Origin: an uncultured Verrucomicrobiota bacterium
GTDB lineage: Bacteria > Verrucomicrobiota > Verrucomicrobiia > Methylacidiphilales > Verrucolacustridaceae
NCBI GenBank assembly: GCA_903905395.1
Contig: CAIVGD010000332.1
Span: 1-11,004 of the forward strand
DNA length: 11,004 nucleotides
Reading direction: 5' to 3'
Both the position numbers and the translations under genes were made by a program. The first letter of the stretch is position 1, and every line of letters starts with the position of its first letter. Of this stretch, positions 1 to 6,590 are shown piece by piece. A model generated the notes under the pieces. It searched no databases. It was not told where the DNA came from and was given only the letters and a program-made list of their open reading frames with translations.

Positions 1-2692
1 AGACGTAAGCGAGGCCGAGCTGATGACAGAATTTAACAGAATCGGGATCACCGCCGTGTTCGCCGCAGATGCCGAGTTTGATGTCTTTTCGGGTGCTGCG
101 TCCGAGTTTGACAGCAAGCTCCATGAGCTTGCCGACGCCCTGCTGATCGAGTACGGCGAAGGGATTTTGGCGGACGATCTCCTCTTCCTGGTAGCTGGCA
201 AGGAAGGAACCCGCGTCGTCTCGGCTCATGCCTAGGGCGGTCTGGGTCAGATCGTTTGTGCCAAAGCTGAAAAACTGGGCGGATTTTGCAATTTCATCGG
301 CGATCACGCAGGCGCGTGGCACTTCGATCATCGTGCCCACCAAGTAGGAAAGTTTCACGTTGCGCTCCTTCTGGACCAGGGCGGCGATGCGGTGGACGAG
401 TGCGAGCTGGAGCTCGAGTTCTTTGGCGAAGCCGACGAGCGGGATCATGATTTCAGGGCGGACTTTGATGCCTGAGGCCTGGACTTCGGAGGTGGCTTCA
501 AAGATTGCGCGGACCTGCATCTCGGATATTTCCGGGTAAACAATGCCGAGGCGGCAACCCCTATGGCCAAGCATGGGGTTGAATTCGTGGAGTTCCTTGA
601 CGCGGCGGGAGACCCGCTCCACGGAGAGGCCGAGTTTATTGGCAAGATCCCGTTGTGCCTCGTCGTCGTGGGGAAGAAACTCGTGCAGAGGCGGATCCAG
701 GAGACGGATGGTTCCCGGACGTCCCCCGAGGGCCTTGAAGATGCCGACGAAATCGGAGCGTTGGGATGGAAGGAGTTTGGCCAAAGCCCGCCCACGTTCG
801 TCGGAGTTTTCGGCGAGGATCATTTCGCGAACGTGATCGATGCGGTCGCCCTCGAAAAACATATGTTCCGTCCGGCAGAGACCGACGCCTTGGGCTCCGA
901 AAGCCACCGCATGGGCGACTTGATCTGGTTGGTCAGCGTTGGCGCGGACTTCGAGTTTCCGGCGTTGATCGGCCCACTGCATGAGCTGGGCGAAGACGCG
1001 GTAGATCGGGCTTTCCGAGGCCTTCAGATCCTTGTCGATGAGCACACGGACGATGTCGGAAGGGGAAGTCTTCACTTCGCCTGGGAAGATTTCGCCCGTG
1101 GTGCCATCGATGGAAAGAAAGTCGCCTTTGTGAAAAACTTTTCCACGAACAGTGAGGGTGTTGGCGGCGTAGTCGATATGCAGATCGGAAGCACCGCAGA
1201 CGCAGACTTTGCCCATTTGACGGGCGACGAGGGCGGCATGGGAGGAGACACCGCCGCGTGCGGTGAGGGTGCCCTCGGCGGCGAGCATGCCACGGATGTC
1301 CTCGGGGCTGGTTTCGATACGGACAAGGAGAACCTTGGAGCCTTTTTGGGCGGCGGCCTCGGCCTCGTTGGCTTGAAAGTAGATCTGGCCAGAAGCGGCA
1401 CCCGGGCCGGCGGGCAGGCCGCGGGCGATTACCTCGGTGGTTTTCCTCGCGCGTGAATCGAAGACTGGAGCGAGGAGTTGACTGAGGGAATCGGCGGGGA
1501 TCCGGCGAACGGCGTCGTCGGGTTGTATGAGTTTTTCCTTCACCATTTCCACGGCGATGCGGACGGCGGCAAAACCCGTGCGTTTACCATTGCGGGTCTG
1601 GAGCATGAAGAGCCGGCCTTGTTCGACTGTGAACTCGAAATCCTGCATATCGTGGAAGTGTCCTTCGAGGGTGTGACGGACATCCTGGAGCTGGCGGTAA
1701 ACTTCGGGCATCTCGACTTGGAGTTGGGCGACCGGTTCCGGAGTCCGCACTCCTGCGACGACGTCCTCGCCTTGGGCATTGAGAAGGAATTCGCCGTAGA
1801 GGATTTTTTCTCCCGTGGCGGGATCCCGGGTGAAGGAGACGCCCGATCCGCTGTCGTTGCCCGTGTTGCCGAAGACCATGGCCTGCACATTGACGGCCGT
1901 GCCCCATTCGTGGGGGATGTTGTATTTGCGGCGGTAAACGATGGCGCGATCGTTATTCCAAGATCCGAAGACCGCGCCGACGGAGCCACGGAGTTGCTCG
2001 CGGGGGTCATCGGGGAAATCTTTTCCCGTCCGTTCGCGGATCAGTTTCCGGAACCGGTCTGTGAGGGTGCGGAGTGCGGCGGCATCGAGCTTGGTATCGG
2101 CGATGTGAGGATCTTTTGGGTAGAGCTCCTTTTTGAGCTCTTCGATGACGACTTCGAATGGATCGTGATCTTCGCCCGGACGCTTCTGCACGCCCATGAC
2201 GACGTCGCCGTACATCTGAAGGAAGCGACGGTAGCAGTCGTACGCGAAGCGCTCGTTGCGGCTACGTTCTGCCAGAGCGCGGACGGTTTTGTCGTTGAGG
2301 CCGAGGTTGAGGATCGTATCCATCATTCCCGGCATGGAATCGCGCGCACCCGAGCGGACGGCGAGGAGCAGGGGGTTGACTGGATCGCCGAGTTTCTTCC
2401 CCATGGAGTGTTCGATTTTGATAACGGCCTCGTCGATCTGGCGTTCCAGTGCGGCGGGGTAGGTGCGGTGATGGTCGTAAAAGTAGGTGCAGACCCCTGT
2501 GGTGATGGTGAAACCCGCCGGGACTGGGAGGCGGATTCGGGTCATCTCGGCGAGGTTGGCACCTTTGCCACCGAGGAGGGCCTTCATCTTGCCGTTACCA
2601 TCAGCCTTGCCACTCCCGAAGAAATAAACGTACTTCTCGGCCTTACGGAAAAGGGTTTTTTTGGTTTTCGGAGACTTAGTTTTTGTCGGCAT
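1..2692 (-). CDS. ppdK: Pyruvate, phosphate dikinase (3' end cut by window edge)
   Basis: This enzyme reversibly converts ATP, pyruvate and phosphate to AMP, PEP and PPi in the cytoplasm, linking glycolysis and gluconeogenesis. I translated the minus strand by hand: 897 codons are open from ATG 2692-2690 to the left edge. The N-terminal ATP-grasp part has LLGGKGANLAEMT and RSGARDSMPGMMDTILNLGL. The central swivelling domain has GGVSSHAALVARQMG, with catalytic His485. The C-terminal PEP/pyruvate barrel has GLCRTEHMFFEGDRI, NPMLGHRGCRLG, SFGTNDLTQTALG and GICGEHGGDP, with general-acid Cys876. Against the Clostridium symbiosum enzyme as I recall it, only about 20 residues are missing, and there is an extra Lys-rich N-terminus of about 20-30 residues. 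The frame agrees at start, middle and end, so I see no frameshift. No Shine-Dalgarno precedes the start. Ser483 stands where PPDKs usually carry the regulatory Thr. The gene lies 55 bases downstream of rph on the same strand and could share its transcript. Confidence 0.97.
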   Translation of the reverse strand, partial: MPTKTKSPKTKKTLFRKAEKYVYFFGSGKADGNGKMKALLGGKGANLAEMTRIRLPVPAGFTITTGVCTYFYDHHRTYPAALERQIDEAVIKIEHSMGKKLGDPVNPLLLAVRSGARDSMPGMMDTILNLGLNDKTVRALAERSRNERFAYDCYRRFLQMYGDVVMGVQKRPGEDHDPFEVVIEELKKELYPKDPHIADTKLDAAALRTLTDRFRKLIRERTGKDFPDDPREQLRGSVGAVFGSWNNDRAIVYRRKYNIPHEWGTAVNVQAMVFGNTGNDSGSGVSFTRDPATGEKILYGEFLLNAQGEDVVAGVRTPEPVAQLQVEMPEVYRQLQDVRHTLEGHFHDMQDFEFTVEQGRLFMLQTRNGKRTGFAAVRIAVEMVKEKLIQPDDAVRRIPADSLSQLLAPVFDSRARKTTEVIARGLPAGPGAASGQIYFQANEAEAAAQKGSKVLLVRIETSPEDIRGMLAAEGTLTARGGVSSHAALVARQMGKVCVCGASDLHIDYAANTLTVRGKVFHKGDFLSIDGTTGEIFPGEVKTSPSDIVRVLIDKDLKASESPIYRVFAQLMQWADQRRKLEVRANADQPDQVAHAVAFGAQGVGLCRTEHMFFEGDRIDHVREMILAENSDERGRALAKLLPSQRSDFVGIFKALGGRPGTIRLLDPPLHEFLPHDDEAQRDLANKLGLSVERVSRRVKELHEFNPMLGHRGCRLGIVYPEISEMQVRAIFEATSEVQASGIKVRPEIMIPLVGFAKELELQLALVHRIAALVQKERNVKLSYLVGTMIEVPRACVIADEIAKSAQFFSFGTNDLTQTALGMSRDDAGSFLASYQEEEIVRQNPFAVLDQQGVGKLMELAVKLGRSTRKDIKLGICGEHGGDPDSVKFCHQLGLAYV

Positions 2693-2747
2693 AGAGTGTA
2701 AAGAAGGGTTCTTTAATGCCAGTTGAGAGGGATTGTAGCAAGCTTGA
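2693..2747 (-). promoter_or_regulatory. rph-ppdK intergenic gap; possible weak promoter
   Basis: This 55-base gap lies between the rph stop and the ppdK start. On the minus strand TTGCTA is followed after 17 bases by CATTAA, which matches the sigma70 boxes at 4/6 and 3/6, so it is weak. I find no strong hairpin followed by a T-run, so readthrough from rph is plausible. TACACTCT directly precedes the ppdK ATG, and there is no purine-rich ribosome binding site. Confidence 0.25.
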
Positions 2748-3512
2748 TCAGAGCTGTTTTTGGGGCAATGGAGCGGCGGCGGGCCGGGATTTCCAGGAAG
2801 CTTCCTGAAAGGCGAAGACTTGAAGCAGGCCTTGTTCCGCCAGGTTGAGAAGGGATTGAAACTCTTCGCGGCTAAAATCATGCTCCTCGCCCCCAGCCTG
2901 TATTTCCACCAGACGGCCAGCACCCGTCATGACAACATTCATGTCTACCTGGGCATCCCGATCTTCCGGGTAGTCGAGATCCAGAATCGGCTGGTCATTG
3001 AGCAAGCCGACGCTGATGGCCGCCACAGGGGTGCGGAGTGGGTCGGCGGTCAGGCGCCCGGCGGACTGAAGGCGTTCGACGGCGCGGCGGAGAGCGAGGC
3101 AGGCTCCGGTGATTGCGGTGGTGCGGGTACCCCCGTCGGCGGCGAGGACATCGCAATCGATCCAAAAACTGCGGGGTCCGAGGGCGGTGAGATCGACTAC
3201 GGCGCGGAGGCTACGGCCGAGCAGGCGTTGAATCTCGGTGGATCGTCCGTCGACCTTCCCACGGGAGGAGTCCCGGGACTTCCTGCTCGGGGTGGATGCG
3301 GGAAGCATGGAGTATTCGGCGGTGAGCCAACCGCCGGGGACGTTCTGATCTTTCATCCAGCGGGGAACGGCCTCATCGACACTGGCGGTGCAGATGACTT
3401 CGGTCTTGCCGCAACGAAGAAGGACGGAGCCAACGGCGTGAGGGGCGATGTCCCAAGTGCAGGACAAAGGCCGGAGATCTGAGGCGGAACGGCCGTCGTG
3501 GCGGGTGCTCAT
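2748..3512 (-). CDS. rph: Ribonuclease PH
   Basis: RNase PH is a phosphorolytic 3'-5' exoribonuclease that trims tRNA 3' ends and releases nucleoside diphosphates; it usually forms a hexameric ring. The 254-residue product matches the family along its length. It has GGWLTAEYSMLPAST (60-74), DGRSTEIQRLLGRSLRAVVD (88-107, with phosphate-site Arg90), DCDVLAADGGTRTTAITGA (119-137, with the GTR phosphate loop at 128-130) and the acidic motif DLDYPEDRDAQVDMNVVM (Asp184, Asp190). The E. coli enzyme is about 238 residues; the surplus here is a Pro/Ala/Lys-rich tail after about residue 240. The start overlaps the folD stop as ATGA, which implies translational coupling. I see no missing catalytic residue. 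Confidence 0.96.
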   Translation of the reverse strand: MSTRHDGRSASDLRPLSCTWDIAPHAVGSVLLRCGKTEVICTASVDEAVPRWMKDQNVPGGWLTAEYSMLPASTPSRKSRDSSRGKVDGRSTEIQRLLGRSLRAVVDLTALGPRSFWIDCDVLAADGGTRTTAITGACLALRRAVERLQSAGRLTADPLRTPVAAISVGLLNDQPILDLDYPEDRDAQVDMNVVMTGAGRLVEIQAGGEEHDFSREEFQSLLNLAEQGLLQVFAFQEASWKSRPAAAPLPQKQL

Positions 3513-4393
3513 CGTGTCGCATCCTCGGCGGCGCGGACGGTATTGGAAAGAAGAAGTGCGATGGTCATGGGGCCGACTCCACCCGGATTCGGGGTGATGG
3601 CTCCGGCGATGGATTGGACGGAAGCGAAGTCGATATCCCCGACCAAGCGGTAGCCGCGCGGTGAGGAGGGGTCGGGGATACGATTCACACCCACGTCGAT
3701 GACGGTGGCGCCGGGGCGAATGTGCTCTTGGGTGAGAAAGAGGGGACGCCCCAGTGCTCCGATGAGAATGTCCGCTTGTCGAGTGATCGAGGGAAGGTCA
3801 GGGGTGCGGGAGTGGGCGACGGTGACGGTGCAATCGGCCCCAGGCGATTTGCGGCCGAGGAGAACGGCGAGGGGTCGTCCGACGATCTGGCCGCGGCCAA
3901 CGACGACGGCGTGCTTCCCGGCGGTGGGGATTTGGCCAAGACGGAGTATTTCCAGAATTCCGGCTGGTGTGCAGGGAAGAAAACCGGTGGGATCGCCGAT
4001 GAGGAGCTTGCCGAAATTGACGGGATGGAAACCATCGACGTCTTTGGCGGGGGATACGCGGGCGTACACGATGTCGTTGGGCAGGCCCGAAGGGAGCGGG
4101 GATTGGATGAGGATGCCGTGGACTTTTGGATCGGCGTTGAGGGCGTCGATTTCCTTGAGGAGGGCGGCAAGCGAGGTGGATTCGGGGAGAACGAGAGTGC
4201 GGCTGGAAATTCCGACTTCCTTGGCCCGTGTTTCCTTGCGCGAGACGTAGGCGCGGGAGGCGGGATCCTCGCCGACTCGGATGAAGACGAGGCCCAGGGT
4301 GATGCCTCGATCTCGCAGGGCGGCAACGCGGGTGGCGGTGGTCAGATGGATCTGGGAGGCGAAGGCTTCGCCGTTGAGGATGCGGGCGGACAT
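3509..4393 (-). CDS. folD: Bifunctional methylenetetrahydrofolate dehydrogenase/cyclohydrolase
   Basis: FolD interconverts 5,10-methylene-, 5,10-methenyl- and 10-formyl-tetrahydrofolate with NADP+, supplying one-carbon units for purines and formyl-Met-tRNA. The 294 residues have the full family layout. VGEDPASRAYVSRK carries Tyr49 and catalytic Lys53. QSPLP (97-101) and PAKDVDGFHPVNFGKL with Asp120 follow, then PCTPAGI, a dinucleotide-binding motif VVVGRGQIVGRP (163-174), GATVIDVGVN and a C-terminal TPNPGGVGPMT (267-277). Three positions differ from the usual bacterial motifs: Ser98 (QLPLP is usual), Gly168 (GRSxIVG is usual) and Asn269 (TPVPGG is usual). The start at 4393 is supported by homology from residue 4 onward. 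No Shine-Dalgarno is visible. The gene is coupled to rph by ATGA and starts 63 bases after the vapC stop. Confidence 0.96.
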   Translation of the reverse strand: MSARILNGEAFASQIHLTTATRVAALRDRGITLGLVFIRVGEDPASRAYVSRKETRAKEVGISSRTLVLPESTSLAALLKEIDALNADPKVHGILIQSPLPSGLPNDIVYARVSPAKDVDGFHPVNFGKLLIGDPTGFLPCTPAGILEILRLGQIPTAGKHAVVVGRGQIVGRPLAVLLGRKSPGADCTVTVAHSRTPDLPSITRQADILIGALGRPLFLTQEHIRPGATVIDVGVNRIPDPSSPRGYRLVGDIDFASVQSIAGAITPNPGGVGPMTIALLLSNTVRAAEDATR

Positions 4394-4456
4394 ATTGAAA
4401 GAGTGCAGGGAACGGGAAAAAAGTGGAAGAAGGAAGAAGTTAAAATGATCGATCGG
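4394..4456 (-). other. folD leader with long pyrimidine-rich tract, no Shine-Dalgarno
   Basis: This 63-base gap separates vapC from folD. In the sense of the folD mRNA, about 45 bases (4397-4441) are mostly C and T, including runs such as CTTCTTCCTTCTTCC and TTTTTTCCC. They end with CACTCTTTCAAT immediately before the ATG. There is no AGGAGG-like site at normal spacing. A short self-complementary CGATCGATCG-like stretch lies at about 4447-4456. I see no convincing terminator, so folD may be read from upstream or from a weak promoter here. Confidence 0.4.
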
Positions 4457-4894
4457 TCAGGTGTGAGTGAGGGGGTGTTTCCAATTCAAGCCTGGGAAAC
4501 GAGCGAAGTCCCCATCTGTGGAGATCCAGGTGCAATCGTGTTCGATGGCGAGGGAGGCATGCCAAGCGTCGGCCACCAACTTGCCGCGAGCGCCGATTTT
4601 TCGGCAAAGGTCAGCAAAGATGGTCCAATGTTGATGGCCGGGAGCCAAAATCACAGCGTGAGGGTTGAGGCGGAGATTTTGGCAAAAATCCAAAGCTTTT
4701 TCGAGTGGGGTGGGGTCGAAAAAGATTGCGGGGTTCGTCACAATCCGAACAAACCCCGAAAGAACTGTTTCGGAGAGAGCAAAGTGGGTGGGACCCGCCA
4801 CGGATTTTCTCAACCAATTGGCAAATTGTTTGTGATCGGTGTGCCCATCGCGGCGGTGGGCGTAGATCAGGACATTGATATCGCAGAGAATCAA
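4457..4894 (-). CDS. vapC: PIN-domain ribonuclease toxin, VapC family
   Basis: Toxins of this family are Mg2+-dependent RNases, often cutting tRNA or rRNA, held inactive by the partner antitoxin. The 145-residue product is a single PIN domain. MILCDINVLIYAH carries Asp5, SETVLSGFVRI carries Glu42, VADAWHASLAIEHD carries Asp109, and STDGDFARFPGL carries Asp127 and Asp129, so the acidic site looks complete. The pattern resembles the mycobacterial-type VapC subfamily with NPAIF and the ending DFARFPGLxW. The start is TTG (4894-4892), which overlaps the antitoxin TGA stop in the string TTGA. No better in-frame start lies close by, and the Asp5 motif must be included. Toxin dose is therefore probably tied to antitoxin translation. 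The target RNA cannot be told from sequence. Confidence 0.92.
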   Translation of the reverse strand: MILCDINVLIYAHRRDGHTDHKQFANWLRKSVAGPTHFALSETVLSGFVRIVTNPAIFFDPTPLEKALDFCQNLRLNPHAVILAPGHQHWTIFADLCRKIGARGKLVADAWHASLAIEHDCTWISTDGDFARFPGLNWKHPLTHT

Positions 4895-5148
4895 GGAGCT
4901 GACCCGAAGGTGGTTTGATCGTCGCGGACGACTTGCTCTCGAATTCTATCGAGATTAACCCCCGGTCGAACGCCTGCGCCCCCGTGAGTCACCAAGTGGA
5001 AGGGTTTCGAGTGGGGCTTATCTTTGGCGAGAAAAAGTCGGCCTGCCTGGATTAGAAAGGCACTTAAGCTAATCCCCTTCTTTCGGGCGGCCTGCTGGAA
5101 AGCCTTCCCGAGATGATCATCCACAAGAATAGTGGTGCGCATAAGCAT
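4891..5148 (-). CDS. vapB: Ribbon-helix-helix antitoxin, VapB type
   Basis: This is the antitoxin partner of the adjacent PIN toxin. The N-terminus, MRTTILVDDHLGKAF followed by ARKKGISLSAFL, fits a ribbon-helix-helix DNA-binding fold (about residues 3-42). The C-terminal part, KPFHLVTHGGAGVRPGVNLD, matches the tail of VapB-like antitoxins that wraps the toxin active site. The longest form is 85 residues from ATG 5148. A second ATG, two codons later at 5142-5140, gives 83 residues and fits the predicted transcription start better (see the promoter entry). The beta strand normally begins MRTT, which also favours the shorter form. The stop overlaps the TTG start of vapC. The protein very likely represses its own promoter through the palindromes at 5147-5169. 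Confidence 0.9.
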   Translation of the reverse strand: MLMRTTILVDDHLGKAFQQAARKKGISLSAFLIQAGRLFLAKDKPHSKPFHLVTHGGAGVRPGVNLDRIREQVVRDDQTTFGSAP

Positions 5149-5169
5149 ACGTATAGATCATACAGTATG
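5147..5169. promoter_or_regulatory. Paired palindromes, probable VapB operator
   Basis: Two inverted repeats built from the same half-sites lie side by side: ATACGTAT (5147-5154) and CATACAGTATG (5159-5169, perfect around a central A). The first overlaps the -10 box and the second fills the spacer between -10 and -35, so a bound protein would block RNA polymerase. Ribbon-helix-helix antitoxins typically bind paired palindromes at their own promoter, and VapB encoded immediately downstream is the obvious candidate. Confidence 0.65.
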
Positions 5170-5178
5170 ACTTGTCAA
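5150..5178 (-). promoter_or_regulatory. vapBC promoter (sigma70-like)
   Basis: On the minus strand a perfect -35 box TTGACA (5178-5173) is followed by a 17-base spacer and a -10 box TATACG (5155-5150, 4/6 match). Transcription would begin about 7 bases later, at about 5142-5143, almost exactly on the second ATG of vapB. The transcript would then be leaderless or nearly so. The promoter is squeezed into the 39 bases between the stop of the beta-CASP gene (5188) and vapB, so the toxin-antitoxin pair does not need upstream transcription. The call rests on sequence matches only. Confidence 0.7.
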
Positions 5179-5187
5179 AGCAGTGGT

Positions 5188-6558
5188 TTACGCTGGCTGG
5201 GGAAACAGGGGGATGGGTTGACCGGGTGGAGGTTGGACGATTTCCATGCCTGGTCGAGTTTGGGCGAGGGTGGTGGAAAACCATTCTTGGGCGTCGGGAT
5301 CCCCGTGTACGAGCATGACGCGTGAAGGCTTCACATCCTCGCAGATCCAGCTGACTAGATCCTCGCGGGTGGCGTGAGCGGTGAGATCGAAGTAGCGGAC
5401 CTCGCATCGGATGGGCAAGGGGGCGGTGAGGTCACCCCACTCCACGCTTCCACCTTGGCCAGCTTTCCGGAGAAGTCCGGCGGGGGAAGAAGGTTCGGTG
5501 TAGCCGACAAAGAGGATGGAGTCGTGTTCCCGTGGAAAAAAAAGACGGGCGATGGTGTGACTGGTCGTTTTCGGGGTCATCATGCCCGAGCTGAGGAGAT
5601 AGATGTGCCCTGCGCGCAGGCGGAGAGTGGGGAGACGGCGTGGATCGAACGTTTCGGGTTGGGCTTCGGGGATGAGTCGGAGTGTCGCGTGTTGCCGTGG
5701 GGCAAGGGAGCGTTGGCGGTCGTACACTTCGGTCATGACGCGGCCTAACCCGCCGATGTAAATGGGTGCCTGCGGAATTTTTCCAGATTGTCGCGCTTGG
5801 TGTAGGAGGGTGAGTACTTCTTGAGTTTTTCCCATGGCGAAGACGGGCATGAGGACGGCTCCACCTCGGTCAAAGGTGGCGCGAATCGCGCTGAGGAGTT
5901 CTTCCTCAAAGTAGGCGCGATCATGACCAGGGACGGTGGGTTGGGCTCCGCGGGTGGTTTCCATGATCACGGTGTCGAAGGGTCCGGCGGGGCGTTGGCA
6001 GGGAAGCATGAGGGTTTGGCGCTGCAAATTCAGATCGCCTGTGTAGAGGGCGCGGCGGTTCTCCGCGCGAATTTCCGTGAGGACGGAACCCAGGACATGG
6101 CCGGCATCGTGAAAAACAAATTCGAGTTTGGAGGAGTCCATGCGGAAGGGACGATTCAGGGGGGCGATTTCCCAAGTGACGGCGCAATCGTCCACAGTGC
6201 GGTGGGTGTAGAGGGGGTAATCCATGCGGCCGTTTTCCCGGCGCTGGCGGGTCATGACATTGACCGAGTTATGGAGCAGGGGTTCGGCCAGCGCGGCGGT
6301 GCCCGAGGTCATCCAAACCTTGGCGCCAGAATGAGCGTGGGTAACGAGGGGAAGGGCTCCGATGTGATCGTGGTGGGCGTGGGAAAGGAGGACGGCTTCC
6401 AAGTCCTTTGGAATCTGATCGAGGAGAGGCGTGGCGTCCCATCCATCTCGGCGCGGGTGCATGCCTGCATCGAGCATGACGGAGCTGTCACCGGCGCGGA
6501 GGAGATAGGAGTTCGCCCCAATTTCCGGGGCACGGGTTAGGTTTGTGAAGGTGACCAT
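5188..6558 (-). CDS. MBL-fold / beta-CASP RNase-like protein (CPSF-type)
   Basis: This is a metal-dependent hydrolase of the beta-CASP family, whose members cut or trim RNA (RNase J, CPSF-73 relatives). I start it at ATG 6558 (456 residues). Upstream in-frame codons run into the preceding gene and have no family similarity, whereas homology begins at about residue 3. Zinc-site motifs are SHAHHDHIG (His60, His62, Asp64, His65), HDAGHVLGS (His154) and YTGDLN (Asp175). The beta-CASP region carries motif A, ETTRG (Glu200), then MPVFAMGKTQEVL (237-249) and SSGMM (323-327). Motif B is LTAHATRED (His395) and motif C VHGDPD (His418), in an RMMBL-like C-terminus. All metal ligands are present. The usual SAHAD is TAHAT and the usual E-S/T-TYG is ETTRG, so the substrate may differ. 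It follows the PpiD-like gene by 32 bases and ends 39 bases before vapB. Confidence 0.88.
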   Translation of the reverse strand: MVTFTNLTRAPEIGANSYLLRAGDSSVMLDAGMHPRRDGWDATPLLDQIPKDLEAVLLSHAHHDHIGALPLVTHAHSGAKVWMTSGTAALAEPLLHNSVNVMTRQRRENGRMDYPLYTHRTVDDCAVTWEIAPLNRPFRMDSSKLEFVFHDAGHVLGSVLTEIRAENRRALYTGDLNLQRQTLMLPCQRPAGPFDTVIMETTRGAQPTVPGHDRAYFEEELLSAIRATFDRGGAVLMPVFAMGKTQEVLTLLHQARQSGKIPQAPIYIGGLGRVMTEVYDRQRSLAPRQHATLRLIPEAQPETFDPRRLPTLRLRAGHIYLLSSGMMTPKTTSHTIARLFFPREHDSILFVGYTEPSSPAGLLRKAGQGGSVEWGDLTAPLPIRCEVRYFDLTAHATREDLVSWICEDVKPSRVMLVHGDPDAQEWFSTTLAQTRPGMEIVQPPPGQPIPLFPQPA

Positions 6559-6590
6559 GGGCGGCGGGCCAGGAACTGGCGGCCGCCGGA

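Noticed and set aside
563..1456. Plus-strand open frame of 297 codons opposite ppdK
   Set aside because: It covers the swivelling and barrel regions of PPDK in antisense and shows no family motif of its own.
1478..2701. Plus-strand open frame of 407 codons opposite ppdK
   Set aside because: It is exactly antisense to a full-length, motif-rich PPDK. The composition is a product of GC-rich third positions, and no known domain or ribosome site is visible.
3722..4918. Plus-strand open frame of 398 codons across folD and vapC
   Set aside because: It spans two well-supported minus-strand genes and the gap between them, and its translation is Gly/Glu/Asp-rich without motifs.
4891..5178. A new type of defence system at the vapBC locus
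   Set aside because: The two proteins fit the ordinary type II PIN toxin and RHH antitoxin pattern, and no third component is present.
5821..6540. Plus-strand open frame of 239 codons opposite the beta-CASP gene
   Set aside because: It is antisense to the metal-binding motifs of a clear MBL protein and has no independent evidence.
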